A DNA stretch of 64,000 nucleotides, taken from Psychroflexus halocasei (GTDB taxonomy: Bacteria > Bacteroidota > Bacteroidia > Flavobacteriales > Flavobacteriaceae). This document shows, one piece after another, positions 53,101 through 60,749 of the stretch (within the stretch, counting starts at the first letter, position 1; the number at the start of each line of letters is the position of its first letter). The DNA lies in NCBI RefSeq assembly GCF_900107595.1, contig NZ_FNQF01000002.1, forward strand, positions 62,001 through 126,000, in the 5' to 3' direction. A program made the position numbers and the translations under genes. The notes beneath the pieces were generated by a model. That model was not told where the DNA came from. It did not search any database and was given only the letters and a program-made list of their open reading frames with translations.

Positions 53101-54643
53101 AGTCATTATCAGCTTCGTTAACTTCTACAACCGTTGTCCCTTCTGGAACTCGAATATCATATTGTCCATTTAATCCCGTAATTCTATTATCTTGATAACC
53201 CAATGATGTCAAAACTTGAATCTCTACTCCTGGAATTCCTGGCTCACCTGTATCTTGTGTACCGTTTCCATTTAAATCATTATATAAAATTCCTTCGATC
53301 AATCCTGATTCATAAAAACCATCGACCTCTTGAATTGTTTGATTTGCAACTATTGTTGATGTTGTTGGATTTGTCCCTTCTGACTGATAAGCTCCTGTCG
53401 GAAAATTAGGATCGCTTTCATTGATTGTCGATGTTGCATCTCCTTCTGGTAAAACTACTGACCAATCTCCATTGGCATCTGTAATTACTGAATATGTTGT
53501 TCCTAATGCATCAACAATTTCAACTTCAACATTGACCATATCTGCTTCTAAACCATCTTGAATGCCATTACCATTAACATCATAATATACATGGCCTTCT
53601 AATTCTCCTTGAAGCATATATCCATCAATCTCTTCATAAGTTTCACCATTAACAACTTGAATCGTTGTTGGGTTTGTTCCTTCTGTTTGAACAGCGCCTG
53701 TTGGGAAGTCATTATCAGCTTCGTTAACTTCTACAACCGTTGTCCCTTCTGGAACTCGAATATCATATTGTCCATTTAATCCCGTAATTCTATTATCTTG
53801 ATAACCCAATGATGTCAAAACTTGAATCTCTACTCCTGGAATTCCTGGCTCACCTGAGTCTTGTGTGCCATTTCCATTTAAATCATTATATAAAATTCCT
53901 TCGATCAATCCTGATTCATAAAAACCATCATTTTCTGTAAATAAAGATGATCCAGCAGCTAATTGATGTATTGAAGGATTACTACCTTCTGTTTGAAAGG
54001 CCCCTGTAGGAAAGTTTGGATCATTTTCATTAATACTAACCGTAACTAATCCGCTAATAACTTGTAATACAGACCAATCTCCGTTAGCATCAGTAAATGT
54101 TGTCTGACTATTTCCAAATTCATCTTCAATAATCAGCTCAACATTTTCCATGTCGGCTTCTAGACTATCTTGAATACCATTACCATTAATATCATAATAA
54201 ACATGACCAGAAATATCACCTACAAAAGCATAGCCTAATTTACCAGTATTGACAACACCCTCTAAAATTGTATTTACAAAGGTAGGCTCAGCACCTTCAG
54301 TAAGCAAAGCTCCACTTGGAAGACTTGTATTATCGATAAGAATTAATGTATTTCCAGGTATAATTTCCACTGTCCAATAACCATTAACATCAGTTTGAAC
54401 AGTCTGACCGTTACCATTAGAATCTACAAAAATTACACTAACGCTTCCAATACCTGGCTCTCCAGACTCTTCGTTACCATTACCATTTAAATCTCTATAT
54501 ACTTTACCAACAAGAGTTCCTTTTTGGGATGTTATTTCGTTTAAAATACTTTGGTAAAAATCAAATTTTTCATCTTGCGAATATGCATGTTGGAATACAA
54601 TAAAAGAAAGGAGAAATAATAGACAATAATGTAATTTTATCAT
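50144..54643 (-). CDS. Giant secreted adhesin-like protein with about 13 SdrD-B-like repeats and CHU_C-type (T9SS type-B) C-terminal domain
   Basis: A 1499-residue exported protein with signal peptide (MIKLHYCLLFLLSFIVFQ, cleavage near AYSQ). From about residue 48 to 1400 there are about 13 SdrD-B-like domains of 98-112 residues, each starting G-x-x-Y-x-D-x-NGNGxQDxxE, the Ca-binding-like loop, and ending with TEGTNPT and DGF. The last 100 residues hold the gliding-motility-associated C-terminal domain (YNAVSPDGNGKNDFFKI, VRIFNRQGVLIY, then SGNYFYILEY), the type-B signal for T9SS. The start is ATG 54643; the longer form begins at a TTG and would lose the signal-peptide position. First gene of an operon with PorP/SprF and a PorE-like protein; likely surface adhesion or gliding (inference). 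Confidence 0.9.
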   Translation of the reverse strand: MIKLHYCLLFLLSFIVFQHAYSQDEKFDFYQSILNEITSQKGTLVGKVYRDLNGNGNEESGEPGIGSVSVIFVDSNGNGQTVQTDVNGYWTVEIIPGNTLILIDNTSLPSGALLTEGAEPTFVNTILEGVVNTGKLGYAFVGDISGHVYYDINGNGIQDSLEADMENVELIIEDEFGNSQTTFTDANGDWSVLQVISGLVTVSINENDPNFPTGAFQTEGSNPSIHQLAAGSSLFTENDGFYESGLIEGILYNDLNGNGTQDSGEPGIPGVEIQVLTSLGYQDNRITGLNGQYDIRVPEGTTVVEVNEADNDFPTGAVQTEGTNPTTIQVVNGETYEEIDGYMLQGELEGHVYYDVNGNGIQDGLEADMVNVEVEIVDALGTTYSVITDANGDWSVVLPEGDATSTINESDPNFPTGAYQSEGTNPTTSTIVANQTIQEVDGFYESGLIEGILYNDLNGNGTQDTGEPGIPGVEIQVLTSLGYQDNRITGLNGQYDIRVPEGTTVVEVNEADNDFPTGAVQTEGTNPTTIQVVNGETYEEIDGFILQGELKGHVYYDTNGNGIQDVLEADMPNVEVEIIDALGITHSVETDINGNWVVTLPIGQATSTINENDPDFPIGAFQTEGTNPTISTIEANQTIQENDGFYESGIIEGILYNDANGNGTQDSGEIGIAGVEIQLTTSLGAQETRITDSNGEYNIRVPEGSTSVEVNENDNNFPTGAIQTEGTNPTTIQVVNSQIYSEIDGYYLLTGDETGILTGHLYNDENGNGTQDSGEPNLPDIDVEITDFDGVVSIETTDTNGNWTIELPIGGAISDIDQTDPDFPALAIQTEGTDPTTTEVLFNQTTLSDNDGFFVPYTSNLAEVEGRIYHDVDGNGTQDAGEPGLGNIDVVLTDDFGTQTIVSTDVNGDWLGEVVAGNIESQIDLTDSDFPTGYIQTEGTNPTLTFALPNQMTFTENNGFTDPNSSTQTGILTGHLYNDENGNGTQDSGEPNLPDIDVEITDFDGVVSIVTTDTNGNWTIELPIGAAISDIDEADPDFPTLAIQTEGTDPTTTNVLPNQTVLSDLDGFYIPDPSKLAEVEGRIYHDVDGNGTQDAGEPGLGNIDVILTDDFGTQTIVSTDVNGDWLGEVVAGNIESQIDQTDSDFPTGYVQTEGTNPTLTFAPPNQMTFTENDGFTDPNSSTQTGILIGHLYNDENGNGTQDSGEPNLSDIDVEITDFDGVVSIVTTDSNGNWSIELPIGAAISDIDQTDPDFPTLAIQTEGTDPTTTNVLPNQTVLSDLDGFYIPDPSKLAEVEGRIYHDVDGNGTQDAGEPGLENINVILTDDFGTQTIVSTDVNGDWLGEVVAGNIESQVDQTDSDFPTGYIQTEGTNPTLTFAPPNQITFTENDGFTDPETPSEDELIIYNAVSPDGNGKNDFFKIKGIENFPDNSVRIFNRQGVLIYKAQSYNNTSIRFEGISEGNMTIQKSKELPSGNYFYILEYIDSDGKGHKLTGYFYLAN
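50466..52390. repeat. Tandem DNA repeat, period 645 bp, three copies
   Basis: Anchors recur at exactly 645-base steps: TACCATCAAC at 50731, 51376 and 52021; CTGTAGA at 50641, 51286 and 51931; TCAATGTTGG at 50521 and 51166. 645 bp encodes 215 residues, i.e. two SdrD-B-like domains (GILTGHLYND and AEVEGRIYHD types). The copies differ by scattered substitutions only, in the stretches I compared. Confidence 0.9.
53000..53935. repeat. Tandem DNA repeat, period 606 bp, two copies
   Basis: CATTAACAAC recurs at 53041 and 53647, exactly 606 bases apart; 606 bp encodes 202 residues (the GILYND plus GHVYYD domain pair). Near-identical tracts run from about 53000 to 53330 in one copy and about 53606 to 53935 in the other. 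Confidence 0.85.
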
Positions 54644-54702
54644 CAAAATAGCTTTAAAAAACAAGTTAGAAAGATCAACTCAAATGCATCTCAATATAAT
54701 TA

Positions 54703-54710
54703 CAAAAATA
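54703..54710 (-). promoter_or_regulatory. -7 element for the adhesin-PorP-OmpA operon
   Basis: The minus strand reads TATTTTTG (full TAnnTTTG match), about 59 bases upstream of the adhesin ATG at 54643. Confidence 0.48.
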
Positions 54711-54748
54711 TGAAATTTTTTAACATTGGTTTTATATTTTAAAAAAAT

Positions 54749-54756
54749 TACATTTG
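54749..54756 (+). promoter_or_regulatory. -7 element for prfC, predicting a leaderless transcript
   Basis: TACATTTG (full TAnnTTTG match) ends four bases before the prfC ATG at 54761, so transcription probably begins at or near the start codon. Confidence 0.55.
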
Positions 54757-54760
54757 CGAA

Positions 54761-56347
54761 ATGAAATTTGAAGACGAAATAAAAAGAAGAAGAACATTTG
54801 GAATTATATCACATCCAGATGCAGGTAAAACTACGCTTACGGAGAAACTACTTCTCTTTGGTGGCGCAATTCAAGAAGCTGGCGCAGTAAAATCTAACAA
54901 AATAAAAAAAGGAGCGACGAGTGACTTTATGGAAATCGAACGTCAACGAGGTATTTCTGTGGCAACTTCTGTTCTTGGTTTTGAATATAAAGACAAAAAA
55001 ATCAATATTCTTGACACACCTGGACACAAGGATTTTGCAGAAGATACTTTCAGAACTTTAACTGCTGTTGATAGCGTTATCGTTGTCGTTGACGTCGCAA
55101 AAGGTGTTGAGGAGCAAACTGAAAAACTTGTTGAAGTTTGCCGAATGAGAAACATTCCGATGATTGTTTTTATTAACAAACTTGACCGTGAAGGTAAAGA
55201 TGGTTTTGAGCTTCTCGATGAAATCGAACAAAAACTTCATTTAAAAGTGACACCTTTAAGCTATCCTATTGGTATGGGATATGATTTTAAAGGAATTTAT
55301 AATATATATGAGCAGAATGTTAATCTTTTTACTGGCGATCCTAAAAAAGACATCGAAGACACAGTTGAAGTGAAAGATCTCAACACCAAAGAGCTCGATG
55401 AGCTTATTGGTGATACTGCTGCTGAAACTTTACGTGAAGATCTTGAGCTAGCCGAAGGTGTTTACCCACAATTTGATAAAGAAGAATACTTAAAAGGTGA
55501 GTTACAACCTGTTTTCTTTGGTTCGGCTTTACATAATTTTGGTGTTCGTGAATTACTTGATTGTTTTATTGACATTGCTCCTCCTCCACAGCCAAAAGAA
55601 GGTGAAGAACGCGAAGTTAAACCTAATGAAGATAAATTTACAGGCTTTGTTTTTAAAATTCATGCAAATATGGATCCCAAACACAGAGATAGACTAGCAT
55701 TTGTTAAAGTCGTTTCTGGTAAATTTGAAAGAAATAAACCTTATAAACACGTTAGATTAAGCAAAAATTTAAAATTCTCAAGCCCAAGTGCTTTTTTTGC
55801 CGAAAAAAAACAGATTGTTGATGAAATGTTTCCTGGTGACATTGTTGGTTTACATGATACTGGGAATTTTAAAATTGGTGATACTTTAACCGAAGGCGAA
55901 ATTATTAATTACAAAGGAACACCAAGTTTCTCACCTGAGCATTTTAGATATATTAATAATGCAGATCCTATGAAGTCTAAACAACTCTATAAAGGAATCG
56001 AGCAGTTGATGGATGAAGGTGTTGCACAGCTTTTTACGCTTGAACTCAACAACAGAAAGATTATCGGAACTGTTGGTGCATTACAATATGAAGTGATTCA
56101 GTATAGATTAGAGCATGAATATGGCGCTAAATGTTCTTATGAAAACATCAATGTTCACAAAGCCTGCTGGATAGAAACCGATAATGAAAAAAGTGAAGAA
56201 TTTCAAGACTTTAAACGCGTTAAATCTAAATTCTTAGCAAAAGACAAGCATGATCAACTTGTATTTCTTGCCGATTCTCCATTCTCATTACAAATGACTC
56301 AGCAAAAATATCCTTCTATTAAATTTCATTTCACTTCCGAATTTTAA
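54761..56347 (+). CDS. prfC: Peptide chain release factor 3
   Basis: GTPase of 528 residues that removes RF1 and RF2 from terminated ribosomes. G-domain motifs in order are SHPDAGKTT (17-25), the switch ending ERQRGISVATSVL, DTPGHKDFAEDT and FINKLDREGKD. Domains II and III follow, with FVFKIHANMDPKHRDRLAFV (quoted to 20 residues) and the C-terminal ALQYEVIQYRLEHEYGAK. Full length compared with the E. coli protein (529). The gene stands alone; a bidirectional terminator follows. Confidence 0.96.
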   Translation: MKFEDEIKRRRTFGIISHPDAGKTTLTEKLLLFGGAIQEAGAVKSNKIKKGATSDFMEIERQRGISVATSVLGFEYKDKKINILDTPGHKDFAEDTFRTLTAVDSVIVVVDVAKGVEEQTEKLVEVCRMRNIPMIVFINKLDREGKDGFELLDEIEQKLHLKVTPLSYPIGMGYDFKGIYNIYEQNVNLFTGDPKKDIEDTVEVKDLNTKELDELIGDTAAETLREDLELAEGVYPQFDKEEYLKGELQPVFFGSALHNFGVRELLDCFIDIAPPPQPKEGEEREVKPNEDKFTGFVFKIHANMDPKHRDRLAFVKVVSGKFERNKPYKHVRLSKNLKFSSPSAFFAEKKQIVDEMFPGDIVGLHDTGNFKIGDTLTEGEIINYKGTPSFSPEHFRYINNADPMKSKQLYKGIEQLMDEGVAQLFTLELNNRKIIGTVGALQYEVIQYRLEHEYGAKCSYENINVHKACWIETDNEKSEEFQDFKRVKSKFLAKDKHDQLVFLADSPFSLQMTQQKYPSIKFHFTSEF

Positions 56348-56362
56348 TTTAAAACTTAAATC

Positions 56363-56402
56363 AAAAAAAATGGTTTCAATTGAGTTTGAAACCATTTTTT
56401 TA
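56363..56402. terminator. Strong bidirectional terminator between prfC and galE
   Basis: AAAATGGTTTCAA and TTTGAAACCATTTT form a near-perfect inverted repeat with a short loop, A-run before and T-run after. Confidence 0.9.
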
Positions 56403-56420
56403 TCGTTTAAACTAAACTTT

Positions 56421-57443
56421 TTAATCTTCTTCTTTAAGTTTAATTTGCCAATTCCAAGCCGCTTGAAGTGCATCTTCCAAAGTTAATTTTGTTTGCCACC
56501 CCAAAACATCTTTTGCCTTTTCCGTATCGGCATAAGCTGCAACAACATCACCTTGACGACGGCCAACTATCTTATAATTTAATTTTTGTTGGGTTACTTT
56601 TTCAAAAGCGTCCACAACCTCCTTCACAGAACTTCCTTTGCCTGTTCCGAGGTTAAAAACTTCATAAAGGCCATCTTTTTCACTTCCAAATAATCTTTCA
56701 AGAGCAACTACATGAGCTTCAGCCAAATCCATGACATGAATATAATCTCTAATACAAGTTCCATCTGCAGTTGGGTAATCATCACCAAATATTGACAGTT
56801 CATCACGTTGCCCAATAGCCGTTTGTGTCATGTATGGAATTAAATTCTGTGGTGTTCCTATAGGCAACTCACCTATTAAGGTTGATGAGTGTCCGCCTAT
56901 CGGGTTAAAATATCTTAGTGAAATTGCTTTAAATTTATCATATGCTCGGCAAGTATCGCTGATTATTTCTTCTCCAATCTGTTTTGTGTTACCGTAGGGT
57001 GATTCTGCTTTTTTAATTGGCGCTTCTTCAGTAATTGGCAATTGATTTGCTTCACCATAAACCGTACATGATGAACTGAAAATTAAATTCTTATGATTAA
57101 GCTTTGTTATATTCTTCAATAAATAAACCAGCGCATTGATGTTATTTTCATAATAAAGCAAAGGGTTTTCAACACTTTCACCAACTGCTTTCGAAGCCGC
57201 AAAATGAATAACGCCATCTATATCATCGTGTTCTTTAAAAAATGCGTCTACTTTTTCTTCGTTTCTTAAATCAAAATTATAAAAACTAGGAGCTTTTTGA
57301 GTGATTTTTGCAATACCTTCTAAAACACTTAATGAAGAGTTTGAAAGATTATCAATGATATGAACATCATAATCTTTTTCAAGAAGCGCAACAACTGTGT
57401 GTGAACCGATAAAACCTAATCCTCCAGTAACTAATATTTTCAT
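56421..57443 (-). CDS. galE: UDP-glucose 4-epimerase
   Basis: Interconverts UDP-glucose and UDP-galactose (or the N-acetyl forms). The 340-residue short-chain dehydrogenase has the NAD loop GGLGFIG (7-13), the SSSCTVYGE block with the catalytic Ser near 124, and YGNTK with catalytic Y150 and K154. RYFNPIGGHSS and DGTCIRDYIHVMDLAEAHV are conserved. The ATG at 57443 gives MKILVTGG; the longer start (TTG-type, MLFSQKT) is rejected since a -7 promoter element lies nearby. Alone in its unit; probably supplies surface polysaccharide. Confidence 0.95.
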   Translation of the reverse strand: MKILVTGGLGFIGSHTVVALLEKDYDVHIIDNLSNSSLSVLEGIAKITQKAPSFYNFDLRNEEKVDAFFKEHDDIDGVIHFAASKAVGESVENPLLYYENNINALVYLLKNITKLNHKNLIFSSSCTVYGEANQLPITEEAPIKKAESPYGNTKQIGEEIISDTCRAYDKFKAISLRYFNPIGGHSSTLIGELPIGTPQNLIPYMTQTAIGQRDELSIFGDDYPTADGTCIRDYIHVMDLAEAHVVALERLFGSEKDGLYEVFNLGTGKGSSVKEVVDAFEKVTQQKLNYKIVGRRQGDVVAAYADTEKAKDVLGWQTKLTLEDALQAAWNWQIKLKEED

Positions 57444-57473
57444 GTTTAGATGTGTTTTTTGACTAAAAAGCAT

Positions 57474-57481
57474 TAATTTTG
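57474..57481 (+). promoter_or_regulatory. -7 element for the DUF3817 gene
   Basis: TAATTTTG (full TAnnTTTG match) about 80 bases before the ATG at 57561. It lies face to face with the galE element at 57484-57491, two bases apart. Confidence 0.4.
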
Positions 57482-57483
57482 CA

Positions 57484-57491
57484 CAAATTTA
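57484..57491 (-). promoter_or_regulatory. -7 element for galE
   Basis: The minus strand reads TAAATTTG (full TAnnTTTG match), 40 bases upstream of the galE ATG at 57443. Confidence 0.5.
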
Positions 57492-57560
57492 AAGCAATTA
57501 AATCATGTTTCATGTTTTTAAGCTTTCAAATTAAAATTTAAACTCTATTATTTAAATAAA

Positions 57561-57839
57561 ATGATTAAAGCATTTAAGATTATTAGCATTTTAGAAGCAG
57601 TTTCTTTTTTAGTTTTATTAGGAATCGCAATGCCTTTAAAATATATGTTTAATATGCCTGAATATGTTCAAACTGTAGGTATGGCGCACGGTATTTTATT
57701 TGTTCTATATATCATTGGTGCATATTTCATGTATGAAAAACTTGATTGGTCTGGCAAAACACTTTTAATTGTTATTTTTTGTTCTGTTTTACCATTTGGA
57801 CCTTTTTACGCTGACAAAAAATATTTACCAAAAAGTTAA
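57561..57839 (+). CDS. DUF3817-domain membrane protein
   Basis: A 92-residue protein with three hydrophobic helices (about 5-25, 40-60 and 68-85). The DUF3817 pattern is visible: FKIISILEAVSFLVLLG at the start, VQTVGMAHGILFVLYI in the middle and PFGPFYADKKY near the end. Integral membrane; function unknown. The last four bases overlap the convergent thioesterase gene. Confidence 0.85.
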   Translation: MIKAFKIISILEAVSFLVLLGIAMPLKYMFNMPEYVQTVGMAHGILFVLYIIGAYFMYEKLDWSGKTLLIVIFCSVLPFGPFYADKKYLPKS

Positions 57840-58225
57840 TCATTTAATCTGTCTTTAACATACTCTACTTCAGTTTTTCCGTGAGCTTTGGCTTTACCAT
57901 GTTCGTCAAGGCTTACCATAACGATACGATCAACTGTGATAATTGTTTTACGAGTCATTTTATTTCTCACTTCACATTTTAATGTTAATGAGGCATGACC
58001 AAATTTGATCACTTCAATACCAATTTCGATAATATCACCTTGTTCAGCTGAGCTTCTAAAATCTATTTCACTCATAAATTTAGTGACTGTTTTCTGGTTT
58101 TCGAGCTGAATAATTGAATACAAAGCTGCCTCTTCATCAATCCACTCTAATAATCGTCCACCAAACAAAGTTCCGTTTGGATTTAAATCTTCGGGCTTAA
58201 CCCATTTTCTTGTGTGAAATCTCAT
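57836..58225 (-). CDS. Acyl-CoA thioesterase (YciA-like hotdog)
   Basis: A 129-residue single hotdog-domain thioesterase that hydrolyses acyl-CoA in the cytoplasm. PNGTLFGGRLLEWIDEEAAL (16-35) carries the conserved HGG-replacing FGG with the catalytic acid in the helix, and FRSSAEQGDIIEIGIEVIKFG is the second conserved block (quoted by SAEQGDIIEI). Similar in length to YciA. It overlaps DUF3817 by four bases at the 3' end; the following upstream gene is far enough (about 90 bases) to have its own promoter. Confidence 0.9.
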   Translation of the reverse strand: MRFHTRKWVKPEDLNPNGTLFGGRLLEWIDEEAALYSIIQLENQKTVTKFMSEIDFRSSAEQGDIIEIGIEVIKFGHASLTLKCEVRNKMTRKTIITVDRIVMVSLDEHGKAKAHGKTEVEYVKDRLND

Positions 58226-58313
58226 AGTACAAATTTTACATCAAAGATAAGATCAAAATAAGGTTTAAAAGCTTATTCTTAATCGATATAAGTGATTGAC
58301 GAATCATTAAAAT

Positions 58314-59519
58314 CTATTCATCAACAAATTCTTGTAAATAAGAATATCTTTGAGTTAATTCACCTTCAGATGTCATTAAGGCTCTTTCCAAAATACCATC
58401 TTTATCATTATTAAAAAAAGCAGGGATCACATGTTTTTCAAACATATCACCAAAACCTTCACTTGCATCTTTTGGCAATTCACATGGTAAATTATCGACA
58501 GCCATCACAGTTATTGCATTATCAGCATCAAAAGAAACTTCTTTCTCTTTTTCAGCATCATAACCATAAAAAGGATCTGCAATTGTTGAAGGTCGAATTG
58601 TACTTGCTATAGGACCATCAATATCACAACTCACATCGGCAATCAGATTGATTTTAAAATCTGCTGATTTCGTATCTTCTTTAGTAATTAAATAAGGTGC
58701 TCCTTCTCCATAATAATGCCCTGCGATAAAGAAATCAGTAACTTTTGCGTATTTCATGAAATCAGATTTGTAAGCTTCTGGATGTTCATAAAAATGAGAT
58801 TTACCTTTTCTTGCGCCAGTCGTCTCTTTTAATTTGTTGTAATCTAAAAAGTCAATATGAGTGTAAACAACTTCTTCAAAATTCTTATTCAGATAATCAG
58901 TTGCAGAAACTTCTTTGATTTTTAAATAATCTAGAATTTCTTTAGCGCCATAACCAACCTTACCTTTTCCTGTTAAACAAATTTTCATTGTAGGAATCGA
59001 TATTTTATCAAGCTCATTTTTAACTGCATTTAAATCCGGTAAATTTTCAACTTTATTCAAGTTAAAAAGGCCATCGCGTAAACCTAAAGCTCTAAAACCA
59101 TTATAAGCACCAACTAAACCAGCATATCGACCAAAACCAATCAAGCGAGAATCGTTTTTATTTGTAATCACTTCATGATCGTAAAGTTTGATATTTTTAT
59201 CCAAAATCGCTTTTAGTAAATTACGATTATAAGGCTGCATCTTAATGGTGTGCGAAAAAAAGAAATATGATTTATCAGGAATCAACGCATCAATCGGTAC
59301 TTCTTTAACACCTAAAAGTACATCACAATCAGAAAGATCCGCGTTAACTTCAATTCCTTTTTCCATGTATGCATCAACTGTAAATATCCTAATATCAGAT
59401 GGTTCGACTATAAATTTTAAATCTTTATATTTTTTTTCTAATCTTTCTAAATGTTCTGGTGTAAAAACGACTCGACGATCTGGTGGCGTTTTGCGTTCTT
59501 TAATTAATCCTATTTTCAT
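58314..59519 (-). CDS. NAD(P)-dependent oxidoreductase related to LYS1-type saccharopine dehydrogenase/alanine dehydrogenase
   Basis: A 401-residue enzyme of the alanine dehydrogenase/transhydrogenase superfamily. MKIGLIKERKTPPDRRVVFTPE resembles the N-terminus of the group, cited as GLIKERKTPPDRRVVFTP; CDVLLGVKEVP, SHTIKMQPYN and IKLYDHEVI are the substrate-side motifs, and the Rossmann loop is CLTGKGKVGYGA (about 190-200). The overall order matches the lysine-forming saccharopine dehydrogenase (LYS1) and the lysine-ketoglutarate reductase part of AASS; true alanine dehydrogenase is less likely. Substrate is not certain. The ATG at 59519 is the natural start. Confidence 0.75.
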   Translation of the reverse strand: MKIGLIKERKTPPDRRVVFTPEHLERLEKKYKDLKFIVEPSDIRIFTVDAYMEKGIEVNADLSDCDVLLGVKEVPIDALIPDKSYFFFSHTIKMQPYNRNLLKAILDKNIKLYDHEVITNKNDSRLIGFGRYAGLVGAYNGFRALGLRDGLFNLNKVENLPDLNAVKNELDKISIPTMKICLTGKGKVGYGAKEILDYLKIKEVSATDYLNKNFEEVVYTHIDFLDYNKLKETTGARKGKSHFYEHPEAYKSDFMKYAKVTDFFIAGHYYGEGAPYLITKEDTKSADFKINLIADVSCDIDGPIASTIRPSTIADPFYGYDAEKEKEVSFDADNAITVMAVDNLPCELPKDASEGFGDMFEKHVIPAFFNNDKDGILERALMTSEGELTQRYSYLQEFVDE

Positions 59520-59636
59520 GAAAATCTTTTTAAATCGGCATAAACTTAGCAAAAAGACTTCTAATTTCAGATAATTTTTTACAATTAAATTAACGAATGT
59601 CCCTGATGAATCTTTTTAAGTTTACTAAAAAAATTT

Positions 59637-60737
59637 ATGTCTCATAAACAAAATCTACTAACGGAATATAAAATGGGTGATATCACCCTCAAAAATCGTG
59701 TTGTCATGGCACCGATGACAAGAAGTCGTGCCGATAATGAAGACTCAGCACCGACTGATATGCATGCAGAATATTACAAACAACGTTCTGGGGCTGGACT
59801 GATTATTTCTGAAGGCTCGCAAGTTTCTAAAAGAGCTGTAGGTTACATCAACACGCCAGGTATCCATAACCCAGAACAGATTAAAGGTTGGAAAAAAGTA
59901 ACCGAAGCTGTTCATGATGAAGATGGAAAAATCTTTATGCAATTATGGCATGTCGGTCGTATTTCGCATCCAGATTTCCACAATGGTGATAAACCTATTT
60001 CAGCAAGCGCTGTCAATCCAAATGCAGAAGTTTACACGCCAGACGGTTTTAAAGACACTGTCACGCCAAAAGAAATGACGCGTGACGAAATCAAAGAAAC
60101 TGTTCAGGAATTTAAACGTGCTGCTAAAAATGCTGTTGATGCTGGTTTTGATGGCATTGAAATTCATTCATCTAATGGATATTTATTTCATCAATTTTTC
60201 AATAATTCTTCCAATAAAAGAACAGATCAATACGGTGGTAGCGATGAAAATAAAGCCAGAATTTTATTTGAAGTTTTCGATGCTGTCAAAGTGTTTTTTC
60301 CAGAAAACAGAATTGGTGTTCGTTTAAATCCTTCACTTCACAAGATTTTTGGAATGACTGCTGATGAAGAAACGATCCCAACTTTTGAATATATTGTTAA
60401 GAGATTAAACGATTATGACTTAGCCTATTTACACTTATCTGAACCTTTTAATGACATCAGCGATGTTGATTTCTTGGTGAAAGATATTGCTAAACACTTC
60501 AGACCATTATATAATGGAACTTTGATGATCAACTCAAATTTTGATCAAGAAAAAGGAAATAAAGTGATTGAAGACGGTGATGCAGATTTAGTTGCTTATG
60601 GTAAACTTTTCATTTCTAACCCTGACCTTCCAAAACGCTTTGAAAAAAACGCAAAACTCGCTGATTGGGATAAAGACACTTTTTATGTACCAGGAGAAAA
60701 GGGTTATACAGATTATCCAACCTTAGAAGAAGAATAA
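59637..60737 (+). CDS. Alkene reductase, Old Yellow Enzyme family
   Basis: FMN-dependent reductase of activated alkenes, 366 residues, cytoplasmic. VVMAPMTRSRAD (about 22-33) is the FMN-binding start, IFMQLWHVGRISHP carries the conserved H and G, and FDGIEIHSSNGYLFHQFF contains the substrate-binding H-x-x-N pair (the common HGANGYL is HSSNGYL here). RTDQYGGS and the C-terminal DADLVAYGKLFISNPDLP are conserved. Close to NemA/OYE members that reduce quinones, nitro compounds or nitrate esters. The next genes are light-related photolyases, but an operon link is broken by a terminator. Confidence 0.93.
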   Translation: MSHKQNLLTEYKMGDITLKNRVVMAPMTRSRADNEDSAPTDMHAEYYKQRSGAGLIISEGSQVSKRAVGYINTPGIHNPEQIKGWKKVTEAVHDEDGKIFMQLWHVGRISHPDFHNGDKPISASAVNPNAEVYTPDGFKDTVTPKEMTRDEIKETVQEFKRAAKNAVDAGFDGIEIHSSNGYLFHQFFNNSSNKRTDQYGGSDENKARILFEVFDAVKVFFPENRIGVRLNPSLHKIFGMTADEETIPTFEYIVKRLNDYDLAYLHLSEPFNDISDVDFLVKDIAKHFRPLYNGTLMINSNFDQEKGNKVIEDGDADLVAYGKLFISNPDLPKRFEKNAKLADWDKDTFYVPGEKGYTDYPTLEEE

Positions 60738-60749
60738 GCCAAATGACAT

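Noticed and set aside
50466-53935. Direct repeats that might be read as CRISPR or VNTR
   Set aside because: Unit lengths (645 and 606 bp) and in-frame coding rule out CRISPR; the repeats encode protein domains.
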